A stretch of 64,000 bases of DNA from Amorphophallus konjac (Eukaryota > Streptophyta > Magnoliopsida > Alismatales > Araceae): NCBI GenBank assembly GCA_022559845.1, contig CM040126.1, forward strand, positions 138,640,064 through 138,704,063, read 5' to 3'. The number at the start of each line of letters is the position of its first letter. The first letter of the stretch is position 1. The notes beneath the pieces were generated by a model, which searched no databases, had not been told where the DNA came from, and saw nothing but the letters and a program-made list of their open reading frames with translations. Positions 55,468-64,000 of the stretch are shown in pieces. The translations under genes and the position numbers were made by a program.

Positions 55468-56205
55468 CTGAGTGAGAGATTTGAGAGTCTAAGAGTGAGA
55501 GATTTGAGAGTCTGAGAGAGAGAGCTTTGTTTATCAGTTTCCTAGTTCAGAATTGAAACTGAGTTTGCTCATTGTTGAGCTATATTCCCATCGTGGGTTT
55601 TTCTGTTTCTTCATTTGTTTTTCCTTTCATTTTTATAAACTCATGCTCAAGCTGTTCGTCAGCGGAGGTAAAGCTGTAATTCCTCAGCGGGCAGAGGTGT
55701 GGTATCCTCTAGACGGGTGAAGCTGTAATTCCCCAACAGTTGCAGAGGAGGATTCCTCTAGTCGGTGTAAGCTGTAAGGCCCAGCGGTTTGTAGGGTTTT
55801 GACCCCGAAGCTGTGGATCAGCAGGTTAAGCTGTGTATCAGTGGGAAACCACACTCTGGTTGGAGTGTAGGGTGGACGTAGACCTCGAGTTTGCGGTCGA
55901 ACCACCTTAAAAATTCACCGTCTACTATGTGATTGCCTTGTGGTTTGTGCTCATCTTTATCTTAGTTTCATCATCCAGTAGATGAATGCTTATGACCGCT
56001 TGTGTTCTGATCTTCTAGACCCGCTATGCTCAATTGCGTTTAAGTGTTCTTCTTCATCCTACAGTAGCTTGATTTTATTCCGCAATTGTTTCTGTTGTAG
56101 TCAGTTTTTATTGGGTGATCGATCTAATCACCCCCCTCTAGATCATCAATAGAGTCTTGTCTATTGGTATCAGAGCATACCATCTTAGATTCATTTGACT
56201 CGTCA
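55468..56205 (+). repeat. Plus-strand LTR 3' half inside the minus-strand LTR
   Basis: It is an inverted counterpart of 53725-54440, sharing for example CACACTCTGGTTGGAGTGTG (55851) with its reverse at 54062. It starts in the GA-rich leader (GAGAGATTTGAGAGTC, partly duplicated) and ends GACTCGTCA at 56205. It carries the stem-loop GGTGG (55871), GACC/GGTC (55881/55895), CCACC (55902). Confidence 0.8.
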
Positions 56206-56207
56206 GT

Positions 56208-56219
56208 TGGTATCAGAGC
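56208..56219 (+). other. Primer-binding site of the inverted copia fragment
   Basis: TGGTATCAGAGC two bases after the LTR end. A second identical motif lies inside the LTR at 56165-56176, and its minus-strand equivalent at 53765-53754. Confidence 0.88.
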
Positions 56220-56261
56220 CTAACTCCTCTACAGGGATCAACGTCCTGAAGAGAAACGGCC

Positions 56262-56729
56262 ATGGATGCAAGAGGGATGATGCTTGAAGGACATTCCACC
56301 ACGAAGCCCCCATACTTTGACGTTTCTAACTACGCATACTGGAAGAATCGTATGCAAGTCTTTCTGAGGGTGAAAGACTATGAGATTTGGAAAGTGGTCA
56401 GTAAAGGACCATTTGAGCTGCATCCTAATGAGGATGTATGGACGAGAGAGGAGATTAGGAAACCTACTCTCAACTGGAGTGCCATCAATGCCATCTAGTG
56501 CGCTCTACATCCCACGAAATTTTCAAGAGTTTCTTCGTGCGCCACAGCGAAAGAGATGTGGGATAAGCTGGAGGTTATCTACGAGGGAACCTCTCAGGTG
56601 AGGGAGACCAAGGCGAACTTGCTGGTCTCAGAGTATGAAGCCTTCAGGATGAAGCCCAGCGAGATCATCACCGAGATGTACGCACGTCTTACCCTCATCA
56701 CCAATCGTCTCAGAAGTCTGGGGAAAATT
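56262..56729 (+). pseudogene. gag: Truncated copia gag start
   Basis: It opens MDARGMMLEGHSTTKPPYFD and follows the Gag at 21733 closely (AYWKNRMQVFLR, WNWSAINAI-type segment, YEGTSQVRETKANLLVSEYE). A TAG at 56496-56498 replaces the glutamine found in the other copy. The frame stops matching at 56729, where LTR word-array sequence begins, so only the first 150 or so residues exist. Confidence 0.85.
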
Positions 56730-57228
56730 GCTTGCATAGACTTTGTGTATGCATGCACGGACTTAGTGTGTGTGTGTGAGAGCAACCTTCCTTAGACTTG
56801 CTCACGTACAACAAGAGGAGTTGCACCGACTTGATGCACCTAGACTAAAGCATGCACGGACTTGGTCACGTGCAGCAGCAAGATTTGCACAGACTCTAGG
56901 TAGTGTGTGGCAACGAAAGCTTGCACCGACTTTGTGAACGCATGCACGGACTTAATGCAGAACTAACCAAATGTTGCACCGACCCTACTAAATGCACAGA
57001 CTAAGTGTAATGATGCAAACAACATTTATATGATTATCTGACATATATAGGTCATCAAAATACACACATCATTATGACAATAAAAAGTTAACAAAGTCAA
57101 CTATGCAGTCAACGAAGTCAACTAATACTGTTGCCAATTATCAAAACAACTATTGTCAATCATCAAAGTATTTCAGCACAAAGCAGTGCACATACTGCTT
57201 ATCAAAACAAAGGAGTCCCAACAATCTT

Positions 57229-58359
57229 GTCCCATCATGTTCATCATTCGTACATGTGATTTGTTCATGCCATTACATATGTGTGCTTGTTTGTCTTGTT
57301 GTATTATTTTCCATTCATTTGATCGTTCTATTATGTTATGTTGTCTATCATTCAGTTGACGGTTATGTTATCGTCGTTATGTTCATGCTTGTTTATCATG
57401 TTCATGTTGTTGGTTGTGTCTTATTGGAAAATTCATAAAATTTTAAAAAAGAAAAATGTCGTTTCGCTTGGCAGGTAAGTCAGGTATGGCTCTCTATCCC
57501 TTCTCATTGTTACATTACTATATGATATATACATTATTATAGCCTCTCAAGGACCGGCTGGTTGCCCATGTGTTTTGGGATCTGATGTTCCCCTTTAACA
57601 AAAATGATGATGATCTAAGAGCATACGGCTAATCGTTGGATAGGCTGTTAGTTTGAGCCGGGTGGGGGACGATGGACTCTGTCTCGCACGTCGTGGTTGC
57701 AAGAAGACTCTTGACCCCGTCTTGACTTAGTCTAGCAATAGTATCCTTCAGTACTTTCTATTTTATCTTTCTTTGCATTCATTTTGATGATTTCTTTATT
57801 TTAACCCAGCATGCATCATGTCATTTTGAGCATTCACGTCTCGTGATCCGTTCAAGGTTTTCTCCTCAGCAATGGTTGATTGCACTTCAGTTCTCTTGGA
57901 TAAGAGATTCTCATTCCACTCTGAATTTGAGCGATTTCTCTGATCTGCCCGCTTGGTTTGGTTGGCCAGCGTGATTCCTGTCTGGATTTTATCTCAGTTT
58001 TATCTTTCCTTTCCAGCTCTTATGTTGTGTTTCCTGCCGACCCACTCATTGTCCTTGGATTGTGTCCCCGATGAGGTTGGTCGTGTTTTCTTCTCTTTTT
58101 CCTTAGTTAGCTCTCCAGGCATGTCTCATCCGCGTCATCCATTCCAGGTGGTTAGTTCGACATTTTTTGGAGAATTCTTATCGCTTGTTGGTTGTGACGG
58201 GTGTCTTTTACCTTGATCCGCACTTTTCAGTTCTCTCCGCTTCATCTCTGCTTCATCTTCATTTCCCGTCGCTGTCGCTTTCGCTCCATCGCCTTACCAT
58301 TTCCCCTCCGCACCACTTTCGCTCGTTCCCTTGTAAAGCGGACATCAAGGAGGGGCATC
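57229..58359 (+). other. 3' end of the interior of the outer Tat-like element
   Basis: Non-coding. It contains GGCAGGTAAGT at about 57470, the conserved TCAAGGACCGGCTGGTT block (57545-57640) shared with 45397-45480, and the purine tract AAGGAGGGGCATC at 58347-58359. Confidence 0.65.
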
Positions 58360-59544
58360 TGTTGACACCCGTTTTTAACCTGCAAGTTGCGTCATTTCTC
58401 TTATTCATCACTTTTGATGTCCCGAATTACCCATTATTTTGAAGCCTTCCTTGGACGGATTTCGAGCCTATTTTGATCATTCCATTCCCTTTAAGCCTTG
58501 GAGATCATGATTTCTTAGAGTCTTGGAGTTTATCTTATCAACTTTCGGCTTCCAAGTCAGCTTGTGGCCCATTTAGCCCCATTTCCATCAAGCATTCGGC
58601 TCCTTTCCCTGCGCAATCTTGAAAATGGTCCTTTTTCATCCTATTCTCTTCCTCTATTCAAAACGTTGTCTTCACCAACATTGTTTGTCTTTCAAAGATC
58701 TACAACTTCTTCTTCTACGCTATTGGTCAGTTCTCCACCGATTTCAAGTTATTCGCATTTTTCTGGCGTGCTGCTCTATTCACCTACGTCCCAAAATTCT
58801 TTCTCTATGTTCTAGCCCCATTTTCTCCCTCTTCCAATCATTTTCTCATCTTGCTTTCTTCATAAAAGTTGTTCCTCTTTCAGCTATCTACAATTTCTTT
58901 TTCTACCACTTTCACTAATTCTGCACCGTTTGAGAGATACACTCAAATTTCTAAAGTCACACGCAGTCTGCCCAAAATGTTCCTCTAGCCGCCAAGCAGT
59001 CTATTGGTAGACCGCTAGGGCCCAAGAAGTGGTCTATTAGTAGACCGCTAGACCACAAGAAACGGTCCTACGATAGACCGTTAAGCCCAAACTTACCCAA
59101 AATTGTTATGTTCGACCCCTAGAGTCTTACGGTCACTCCCTAGACCGTTTGTGGTCCCCATGCGGTCCTTTAATAGACCGTTTTCTCTGTAGGCGGTCTT
59201 ACGATGGACCGTTTGCTAGATAGAGAGTCTTAAACTTCCTGAACTCTGATTTCTTCATCGTAGGACTCTTTAGAGACCTTGTTTGATCTATTTTCTCCTA
59301 GGAGAAGCTTCCAGGTCATCTCTAATTGATCTAGGACTCTTCTCCCCACTATTATCTGGAGTTTTGTATATCTAAATCCCCTACTTTGGGTGTTCATCTC
59401 ATCTTTAAACTCAATGGCTTTTCTGCTCCTATAAATAACTGCCCATTTTACAGTTGCAAAGGAGGGCTCTTTCTGGACGTAGGGTGAAGCCATGCTGCAT
59501 ATCCAACTCACAACTTCGACCCTGGCTTGAAGAGGGAAGTATTG
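58360..59544 (+). repeat. 3' LTR of the outer Tat-like element, 3'-truncated
   Basis: Starts TGTTGACACCC and matches 17588-18775 to the shared GAAGAGGGAAGTATTG, then stops abruptly at 59544. TATA at 59430-59437. About 640 bp, including the region of the intron-like segment, are missing. With no far flank the target duplication cannot be checked. Confidence 0.85.
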
Positions 59545-59724
59545 ACGTCTGATAAACATCTGATAAACATTTATCCTCACGTAGAATGGTGTGTAAAGGC
59601 AGAGCAATGGCAAAAGACTCACTGAGAAACCGAGTCCCTTCACCGATGAAGTGGAGTGGACGGAGTCATGAAGTGGCTTGCTATCTCTGTTCTAAATGAA
59701 GCAGAATGGTTAGTCACACTGAGT

Positions 59725-59760
59725 AACTGGAGATGCTGGCATCTGATCAATGTGCATCCT
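59725..59760 (+). other. Conserved two-tier hairpin (copia 3' region)
   Basis: GATGC (59732) pairs with GCATC (59754); bulge TG; GCAT (59739) pairs with ATGT (59750); loop CTGATCA of seven bases. The architecture is the same as at 31599 and 31702 with different stem bases. A damaged second copy lies at about 59545-59575, its 5' arm lost at the junction. Confidence 0.65.
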
Positions 59761-60946
59761 CATGTCAAAAAGTGCGTGTTACACCTGAATGCTCTCGAAG
59801 AATGAAAAGTAAAAAGAAAAATCAGAAAATGGTAGCAACCTTGGATAAAATCAGAAATCTCATAAGGTGTTTAACCTCAATACTAATTTTAGTTTCTCCC
59901 AAAGGGGTCAATGGAATTGAATGAGTAAAGTGGAGGGAGGTTAAACAGGACTCTAATATGTACTATTGGTTCATTTCTATTAAGTCTGAATGAAGAAATT
60001 TTCAACATTCTTAATTGATAAACTCAGAGTTCATTAGACTTAAACCAATAACAAAAATAAAGGCTTTATCATCAGTAGCTCTATAACAGAAGACTCTGAA
60101 AATCAGTAACTCTACATTTATGAGAACGGCCTCAGACTGAGAATTCTCTATCCTAACCATTCTTGGAAATGTTCCTTCTGCCATAACTTTTCCTACAATT
60201 TACCTTTGCTTAAATTCTTTCAGCCAATTGGAGTCAGGATAATTCCTTGTTATTGTCTGATTGCTCTCTTCATGTGGTTTAGTATTCATGTCCACATGTT
60301 TATGGTCATTTTTGAAAATTTTGCTATCTATTTACGGCTAGCTTCTTTGCTGCAAGTTCTGCTCTTGAAATCTCTCCAATCTCTTGCCATTGATATCAGA
60401 TTTCTTGTTTCATCTATTGATTGTCTGATTGTCCGATTGTCCATTTGCTACTACATATGTCTCTAAATTTGCCAAGATTGTTCATGTCTATATCTGAATT
60501 CAATCTGATTGTTCATCTCTGCTTCACGCTTTCATGCTCATGGGCTTACACTGTGTTCAGGACTGCTGCTTCTGGCCTTGATATTTGATTCCATCTCCAT
60601 GTTGCCTCCTCTCTATGCTTGCTTATTCTGATCCAGTTGTCGCATTGGTTCACCCCCACTCTGCACATTTGATTCTTTGGCTCCCCACCTCTATGAATGT
60701 TCCATATATTCTCTCCAGGTCTTATGTTTTGATGATGTCAAAGGGGGAGAGATTATATGAGTCATTATTTGCTTGGTTCGCTGGGGAGATATTTTATTGA
60801 GGTGAGAGCTTATAATTTAGTTAAGGGGGCAAACTTGCAAAAAGGGCGAGAAAATTTACCCAGGTTCTGGCTGAAAGAAAAGTTTAATGACTCACAATTG
60901 CTCATAGTTGAACTTAGCTGTCATAATGACTCATAGTTGCCATCAT

Positions 60947-60961
60947 CAAAAAGGGGGAGAA
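60947..60961 (+). other. Polypurine tract
   Basis: CAAAAAGGGGGAGAA before the LTR start at 60962. A second tract, TCAAAGGGGGAGAG, lies at 60739-60752, about 210 bases upstream, as in the element at 19567. Confidence 0.8.
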
Positions 60962-61965
60962 TGTTTTGCAAGTATGGTTCATGTGTGGTTTTGATGATGT
61001 CCAACTATGATTCATTATTGCGTTTCTGATAATGATCTAACAATGATTCATTGTGTGTTGATGATGTTCATGCTACTATGTTCTTCATGTCATGATTTTC
61101 ATGAAGATACTCTTAAGTATTAATTTCATGAAGTCTCTTGTTTAAATACTTGGATCATGATGAAATCTTAAATGGACTTTGAAACTCTGATATTCATAAT
61201 ATATTGTATGGCCTTTACCTTGATTCTCCTCATGATGTAAGTTAATGTGTATTTTGAAAGTCGACAGATGAGAAAATCAAGAGAAAGGCAAAATCAGTCG
61301 ACTGAGTGCAAAATCAGTCAACTAAGGTCAAAATTCAGTCAACTGACATCGGACTTAAGTTGACCGATATGAAGTTCAGTCGACTGATATCAGCTCAGGT
61401 CGACAGACCTTCTTGCAGACAGGCAGTTGAGTAGACACAAGAAGGAAATCAGGTCGACTCAGGTAGTTGGCCGATCGACCGACATAGACGGTCTAGTCAA
61501 CCAAATTTCTCAAGATAACAATTTGTTACAGGTCTCGGTCGACCAATGCTTGGGTTCGGGCAACCGACTGGGTGTTCGACCAATTGCTTCAAAGAGTTAA
61601 AGCAACAGGACTAAGGCAGTCAAGGTGCAAAAGTCTGGCCTGTTAGTCAGCTGCCAAGGGAAATTCAGTCAACTTAGTGAAAATTCAGTCGACTGAAGTT
61701 TAGAAAATCAGTCGACCTGAATGGTGATCCAAGCAGCAGCAGCAGCAGGGCAAGTTAGATCTCAAAGGCAGATAAACCTAATGAAACAAGAGCTCCAATT
61801 ATATGTTAATCAAGACTGAATGAAGTAGGTACAAGGGGTTTGGGACTTGCTGAAATGAAGACTAGAAGGACTGGCCAGTTGGTCGACAAACCAAGGCAAA
61901 GTAAGTCGACCTGGCCAAAAATCAGTCGACTGATATGGAAGTCAGTCGACTGACTTGCCAACGGG
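60962..61965 (+). repeat. Copia LTR 5' part with TCAGTCGACTGA words
   Basis: From about 61255 the U3 is filled with AGTCGACTGA, AGTCAACTGA and GGTCGAC variants every 15-60 bases; the full word TCAGTCGACTGA is a perfect palindrome. No TATA box is reached before the break at 61965. Confidence 0.75.
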
Positions 61966-62299
61966 TGTGGACGCACTAAAATTCACTTATTCATGTTGTT
62001 CGTCTATTGGGTGCGTGGGCGTGCCAGTCACCGAAGTGACAATTTATTCGGGCTCCGAAGAGCCCATGGTGCGCTCGATCTGACGTCTTCAGACGATTGT
62101 GTGGTTCGTGTCGGGACCAAAACCCGCCGCGTCATAAAGGTCACGACGTCATTTACATCCCCCGTATGAGGGATCACCCTTGATTAATCACCGAGATTCA
62201 GGGCCTCATGGCCAGGGAATCGATTGCATGGAAGGTCTATTACGAGGTATTGAAATCCTCGCGCGAGGGCGAGAAGAAGACCATTCGCGGTCATGTCAG

Positions 62300-63535
62300 T
62301 CGTGTACTGACCATTTAATGTTCGGACGAATGTCCGGCTCGAGAAAATCGCGGTTGTCGCGGGAAAATCGGAACGCATGTATGTCGAGGTATGGCAAATT
62401 TATTGTTCGGAAGAGCGGAAAACGTTCGGCTGAGCCTTGGTTGGAGCGGTCAAAAACCAGTAAATCTGTTGGCCCGGTGCAAGAGCAAGCTACGACCATA
62501 CTGTGGTGGGCCCCCCGCGGTCGAAACAAGACTTGCATGAGCGTCATTAATATTTCCGGTGCCAAGGGGCAACGAGGGAATATCCCTTGAATCGGTTGAA
62601 AAGCCCTGTGTCTAGGGAAGCGGACGTTCGAAACGTGTCGGTCATTCGGAAGACCGTTTAATATTCGGATGGGTGTCCGGCTTGAGAGTATCATAATCGT
62701 CGCAGGAGGACCTGGAACATATGTATGCCGTGATACGGCAAATACATTATTCCGAGACACTGAAAACATTCGGTTAAATCTCGATTAGTGTAGCAGGAAA
62801 CTAGCGAATTTATTGGCCCGGTGCGAGATCGAGTCGGGACCATACCGGGGGCGCCTCCAGCGGTCCAAATGGGGCTTGCCCATCATTAATGTTCCCGGTG
62901 CCGGAGGGCAACGGGGAAGAGTCCCGGGACTAGATTCCAAAACCAAAACATGTTCGAAGGAAGTGAGCTATAGGCGGAGGGTGTGGGTCAGATAATGACC
63001 AAAATCGGGACGGACCCGAGGTCCAAGCACAGCCCACAAAGGCCTTATTGATATTCCCGTATATATGGTCCAGGGATGATAGGAGCCATCTCGTTCTATT
63101 CAGATTTCTGTCGGTCACTTGCGGACCACTTGATATTCGGACAAGGGTCCATATTGAAGGTGCGACGTGGATAGGAACAACCCCGTACAAATGTATGCCG
63201 AGTTTGCGGTAATTTCAATGAAAGGGCGAGAACGAATCCTGAGAGGGTGAATCCGATTTGACGAGCTATCGGCCCGAAGCAATGCTGGGTCACGACCACG
63301 TCGGGGTAGGAGCTGTCGGCCATGTTGGTTGCTCACGGGTCTTTTCATGTTCAGACACAGGTCCGTAATAGAAACACGGCGAAAACCGAGATGAACCCGT
63401 TCAAATGTTTGCCGAACGTGTGGCAATTTTAGTAGTGGCTCGGAGGGGATCCGGCCTGAGGAACGAGTCCGGTCTAATTGGAATGTCGGCCCAAGACTAG
63501 GTCGGGGCCTGGCCATGTCGGGATAATTCCCAAGA
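62300..63535 (+). repeat. Four strongly diverged tandem repeats
   Basis: A phrase of the form GACC(A/G)(T/C)TTAATNTTCGG starts each unit at about 62308, 62663, 63123 and 63337 (the last reads GGGTCTTTTCATGTTCAG). Each is followed by GGGTCCGG-like text, ATGTATGCCGAG, GGCAAATT and a GGCCCGGTGC or GGCCCGAAGC block. Units are 210-460 bases with indels. Confidence 0.55.
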
Positions 63536-63639
63536 CTCAGGCCCAACCTGGAAGGACGGCATGATTGTTCCTTCAACATCGGGTCACGGGGAGAGAGGGG
63601 GGTTGCAACACAGATTTTACCATTTTCTTTATCTGTGCT

Positions 63640-63890
63640 TCAAATTATGTGCATATATATATATTATTGCTTATTTCCCTTTTATGTATTTATTCTGGAT
63701 GATTTCTCTATTTTATTTATTATTATTACTATTATAATTTCCCTTTCCTTTTTCTTACTATTATTATTATTATTTCACATTTTTGTTTATTTCTCATATA
63801 TGTATATTCAAGTTTATTTATTTATCATAATTTTTATTAATTTATTATCATTATTATCATTATCATTATCATGACATATTTATATATATT
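63640..63890. repeat. Low-complexity AT-rich tract with ATT/TTA microsatellite
   Basis: Long runs of TATTATTAT and TATATAT. The open frame through it is compositional and not a gene. Confidence 0.8.
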
Positions 63891-64000
63891 TATTTTGGAA
63901 GGAAAAGTGGGCCGTTGGGGGCAAAAAGGGGTGTACCGGCGAAGGCAGGGAGAGCATGCCGGAGAGGGGCTGGGAGAGTGTACCGGGTAGGTTAGAGGGT

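Larger units (their letters stand above)
53725..57223 (-). mobile_element. Minus-strand copia LTR with an inverted partial copy inside it
   Basis: The element is bracketed by ATCTT (53720-53724, 57224-57228). On the minus strand it starts TGTTGGGACTCC at 57223 and ends GACTCATCA at 53725. The minus-strand LTR body occupies 53725-55467 and 56903-57223. Between them sit a plus-strand LTR 3' half (55468-56205), its PBS and the start of gag (56262-56729), followed by a repeat (56730-56902) of 55297-55467. Without the insert and duplicate the LTR would be about 2.07 kb, close to the family size. So a solo-like LTR carries a backward fragment of the same family. Confidence 0.8.
17588..59544 (+). 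mobile_element. Large Tat-like Ty3/gypsy element carrying nested insertions
   Basis: 5' LTR 17588-19412, PBS 19423-19440, leader (19441-19566 plus 34489-35556), gag (48189-49733), a long non-coding 3' half (50531-53724 plus 57229-58359), purine tract and 3' LTR 58360-59544, truncated at its 3' end. Removing the nested elements leaves about 8.4 kb of internal sequence. The LTRs start (T/G)GTTGACACCC. I find Gag but no protease, RT, RNase H or integrase motif, so it appears non-autonomous (TR-GAG-like). Insertions at 19567, 35557 and 53725, each with its own 5-bp duplication, show that it is older than those three. Confidence 0.8.
59545..61965 (+). mobile_element. 3' end of another copia element, cut on both sides
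   Basis: It begins abruptly inside a 3' non-coding region like 31580-32375 (paired hairpin motif, TCAAAGGGGGAGAG upstream tract, CATCATCAAAAAGGGGGAGA polypurine tract) and continues into an LTR starting TGTTTTGCAAGTATGG at 60962. No coding sequence for RNase H remains. The LTR is cut at 61965 by the next element. The left junction with the truncated LTR at 59544 is probably a deletion breakpoint. Confidence 0.7.
61966..64000 (+). mobile_element. Probable start of a further LTR (Tat-like), running off the window
   Basis: TGTGGACGCACTAAAATTC at 61966 follows the TGTNGACRC pattern of the Tat-like LTR starts (TGTTGACACCC, TGTAGACACCC), and it interrupts the copia LTR. No PBS, LTR end or second copy is visible, so this is an inference. 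Open frames in it show no domain. I see no gene. Confidence 0.4.

Noticed and set aside
62180..62590. 136-residue frame as a gene
   Set aside because: It covers one unit of a decayed tandem repeat, overlaps antisense frames, and has no recognised domain.
63635..63874. Membrane-like 79-residue frame
   Set aside because: It lies in an ATT/TTA microsatellite, so the hydrophobic residues come from low-complexity DNA.

Overview
The window looks like repeat-dense nuclear DNA of a flowering plant with a large genome. I recognise no host gene, tRNA, rRNA or CRISPR array. Almost every base can be assigned to LTR retrotransposons: Ty1/copia elements that look SIRE-like, Ty3/gypsy elements of a Tat/Ogre-like type, and non-autonomous derivatives. 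Lineage names rest on Gag/Pol motifs, primer-binding sites (PBS) and LTR ends read by eye. The species cannot be named from this sequence.

Layout. 1-1925 is part of a copia LTR. 1926-11289 is a minus-strand Tat-like fragment (internal region, PBS, 5' LTR), split by a complete 6.2-kb minus-strand non-autonomous element at 3514-9687 (site duplication AGAGG). 11290-15815 is a decayed copia element (LTR, PBS, gag with four zinc knuckles, LTR remnant). 15816-17594 is a minus-strand gypsy gag with its leader and LTR. 17588-59544 is one large plus-strand Tat-like element that has acted as a landing pad. Inside it lie a 14.9-kb copia element at 19567-34483 (site duplication TAGCG), itself carrying a 3.5-kb miniature element at 23953-27446 (CAGAA); a 12.1-kb Tat-like element at 35557-47650 (CTTAG), itself carrying a solo LTR at 39128-41487; and a rearranged minus-strand copia LTR at 53725-57223 (ATCTT). 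59545-61965 is the 3' end of another copia element. 61966-64000 is probably the start of a further LTR.

How the parts relate. Only the copia element at 19567-34483 carries protease, integrase, reverse transcriptase and RNase H, and all are broken by stops and frameshifts. The two Tat-like elements carry Gag-like proteins and no polymerase I can find. In one of them the Gag core is missing while both flanks remain. The miniature and minus-strand elements carry PBS and purine tracts but little or no coding capacity. Most elements here therefore look like parasites of enzymes supplied elsewhere.

Most notable signals. Much of the structure is at RNA level: arrays of short hairpins with compensatory changes in the R-U5 of copia LTRs, a two-tier stem-loop shared by copia LTR families, a paired hairpin upstream of the 3' LTR conserved in two copia families, a 33-bp hairpin repeat in a Tat-like element, and a candidate intron of 104-109 bp inside the LTR of three Tat-like families. 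The same three families carry a second PBS-like site about 130 bp inside the LTR.
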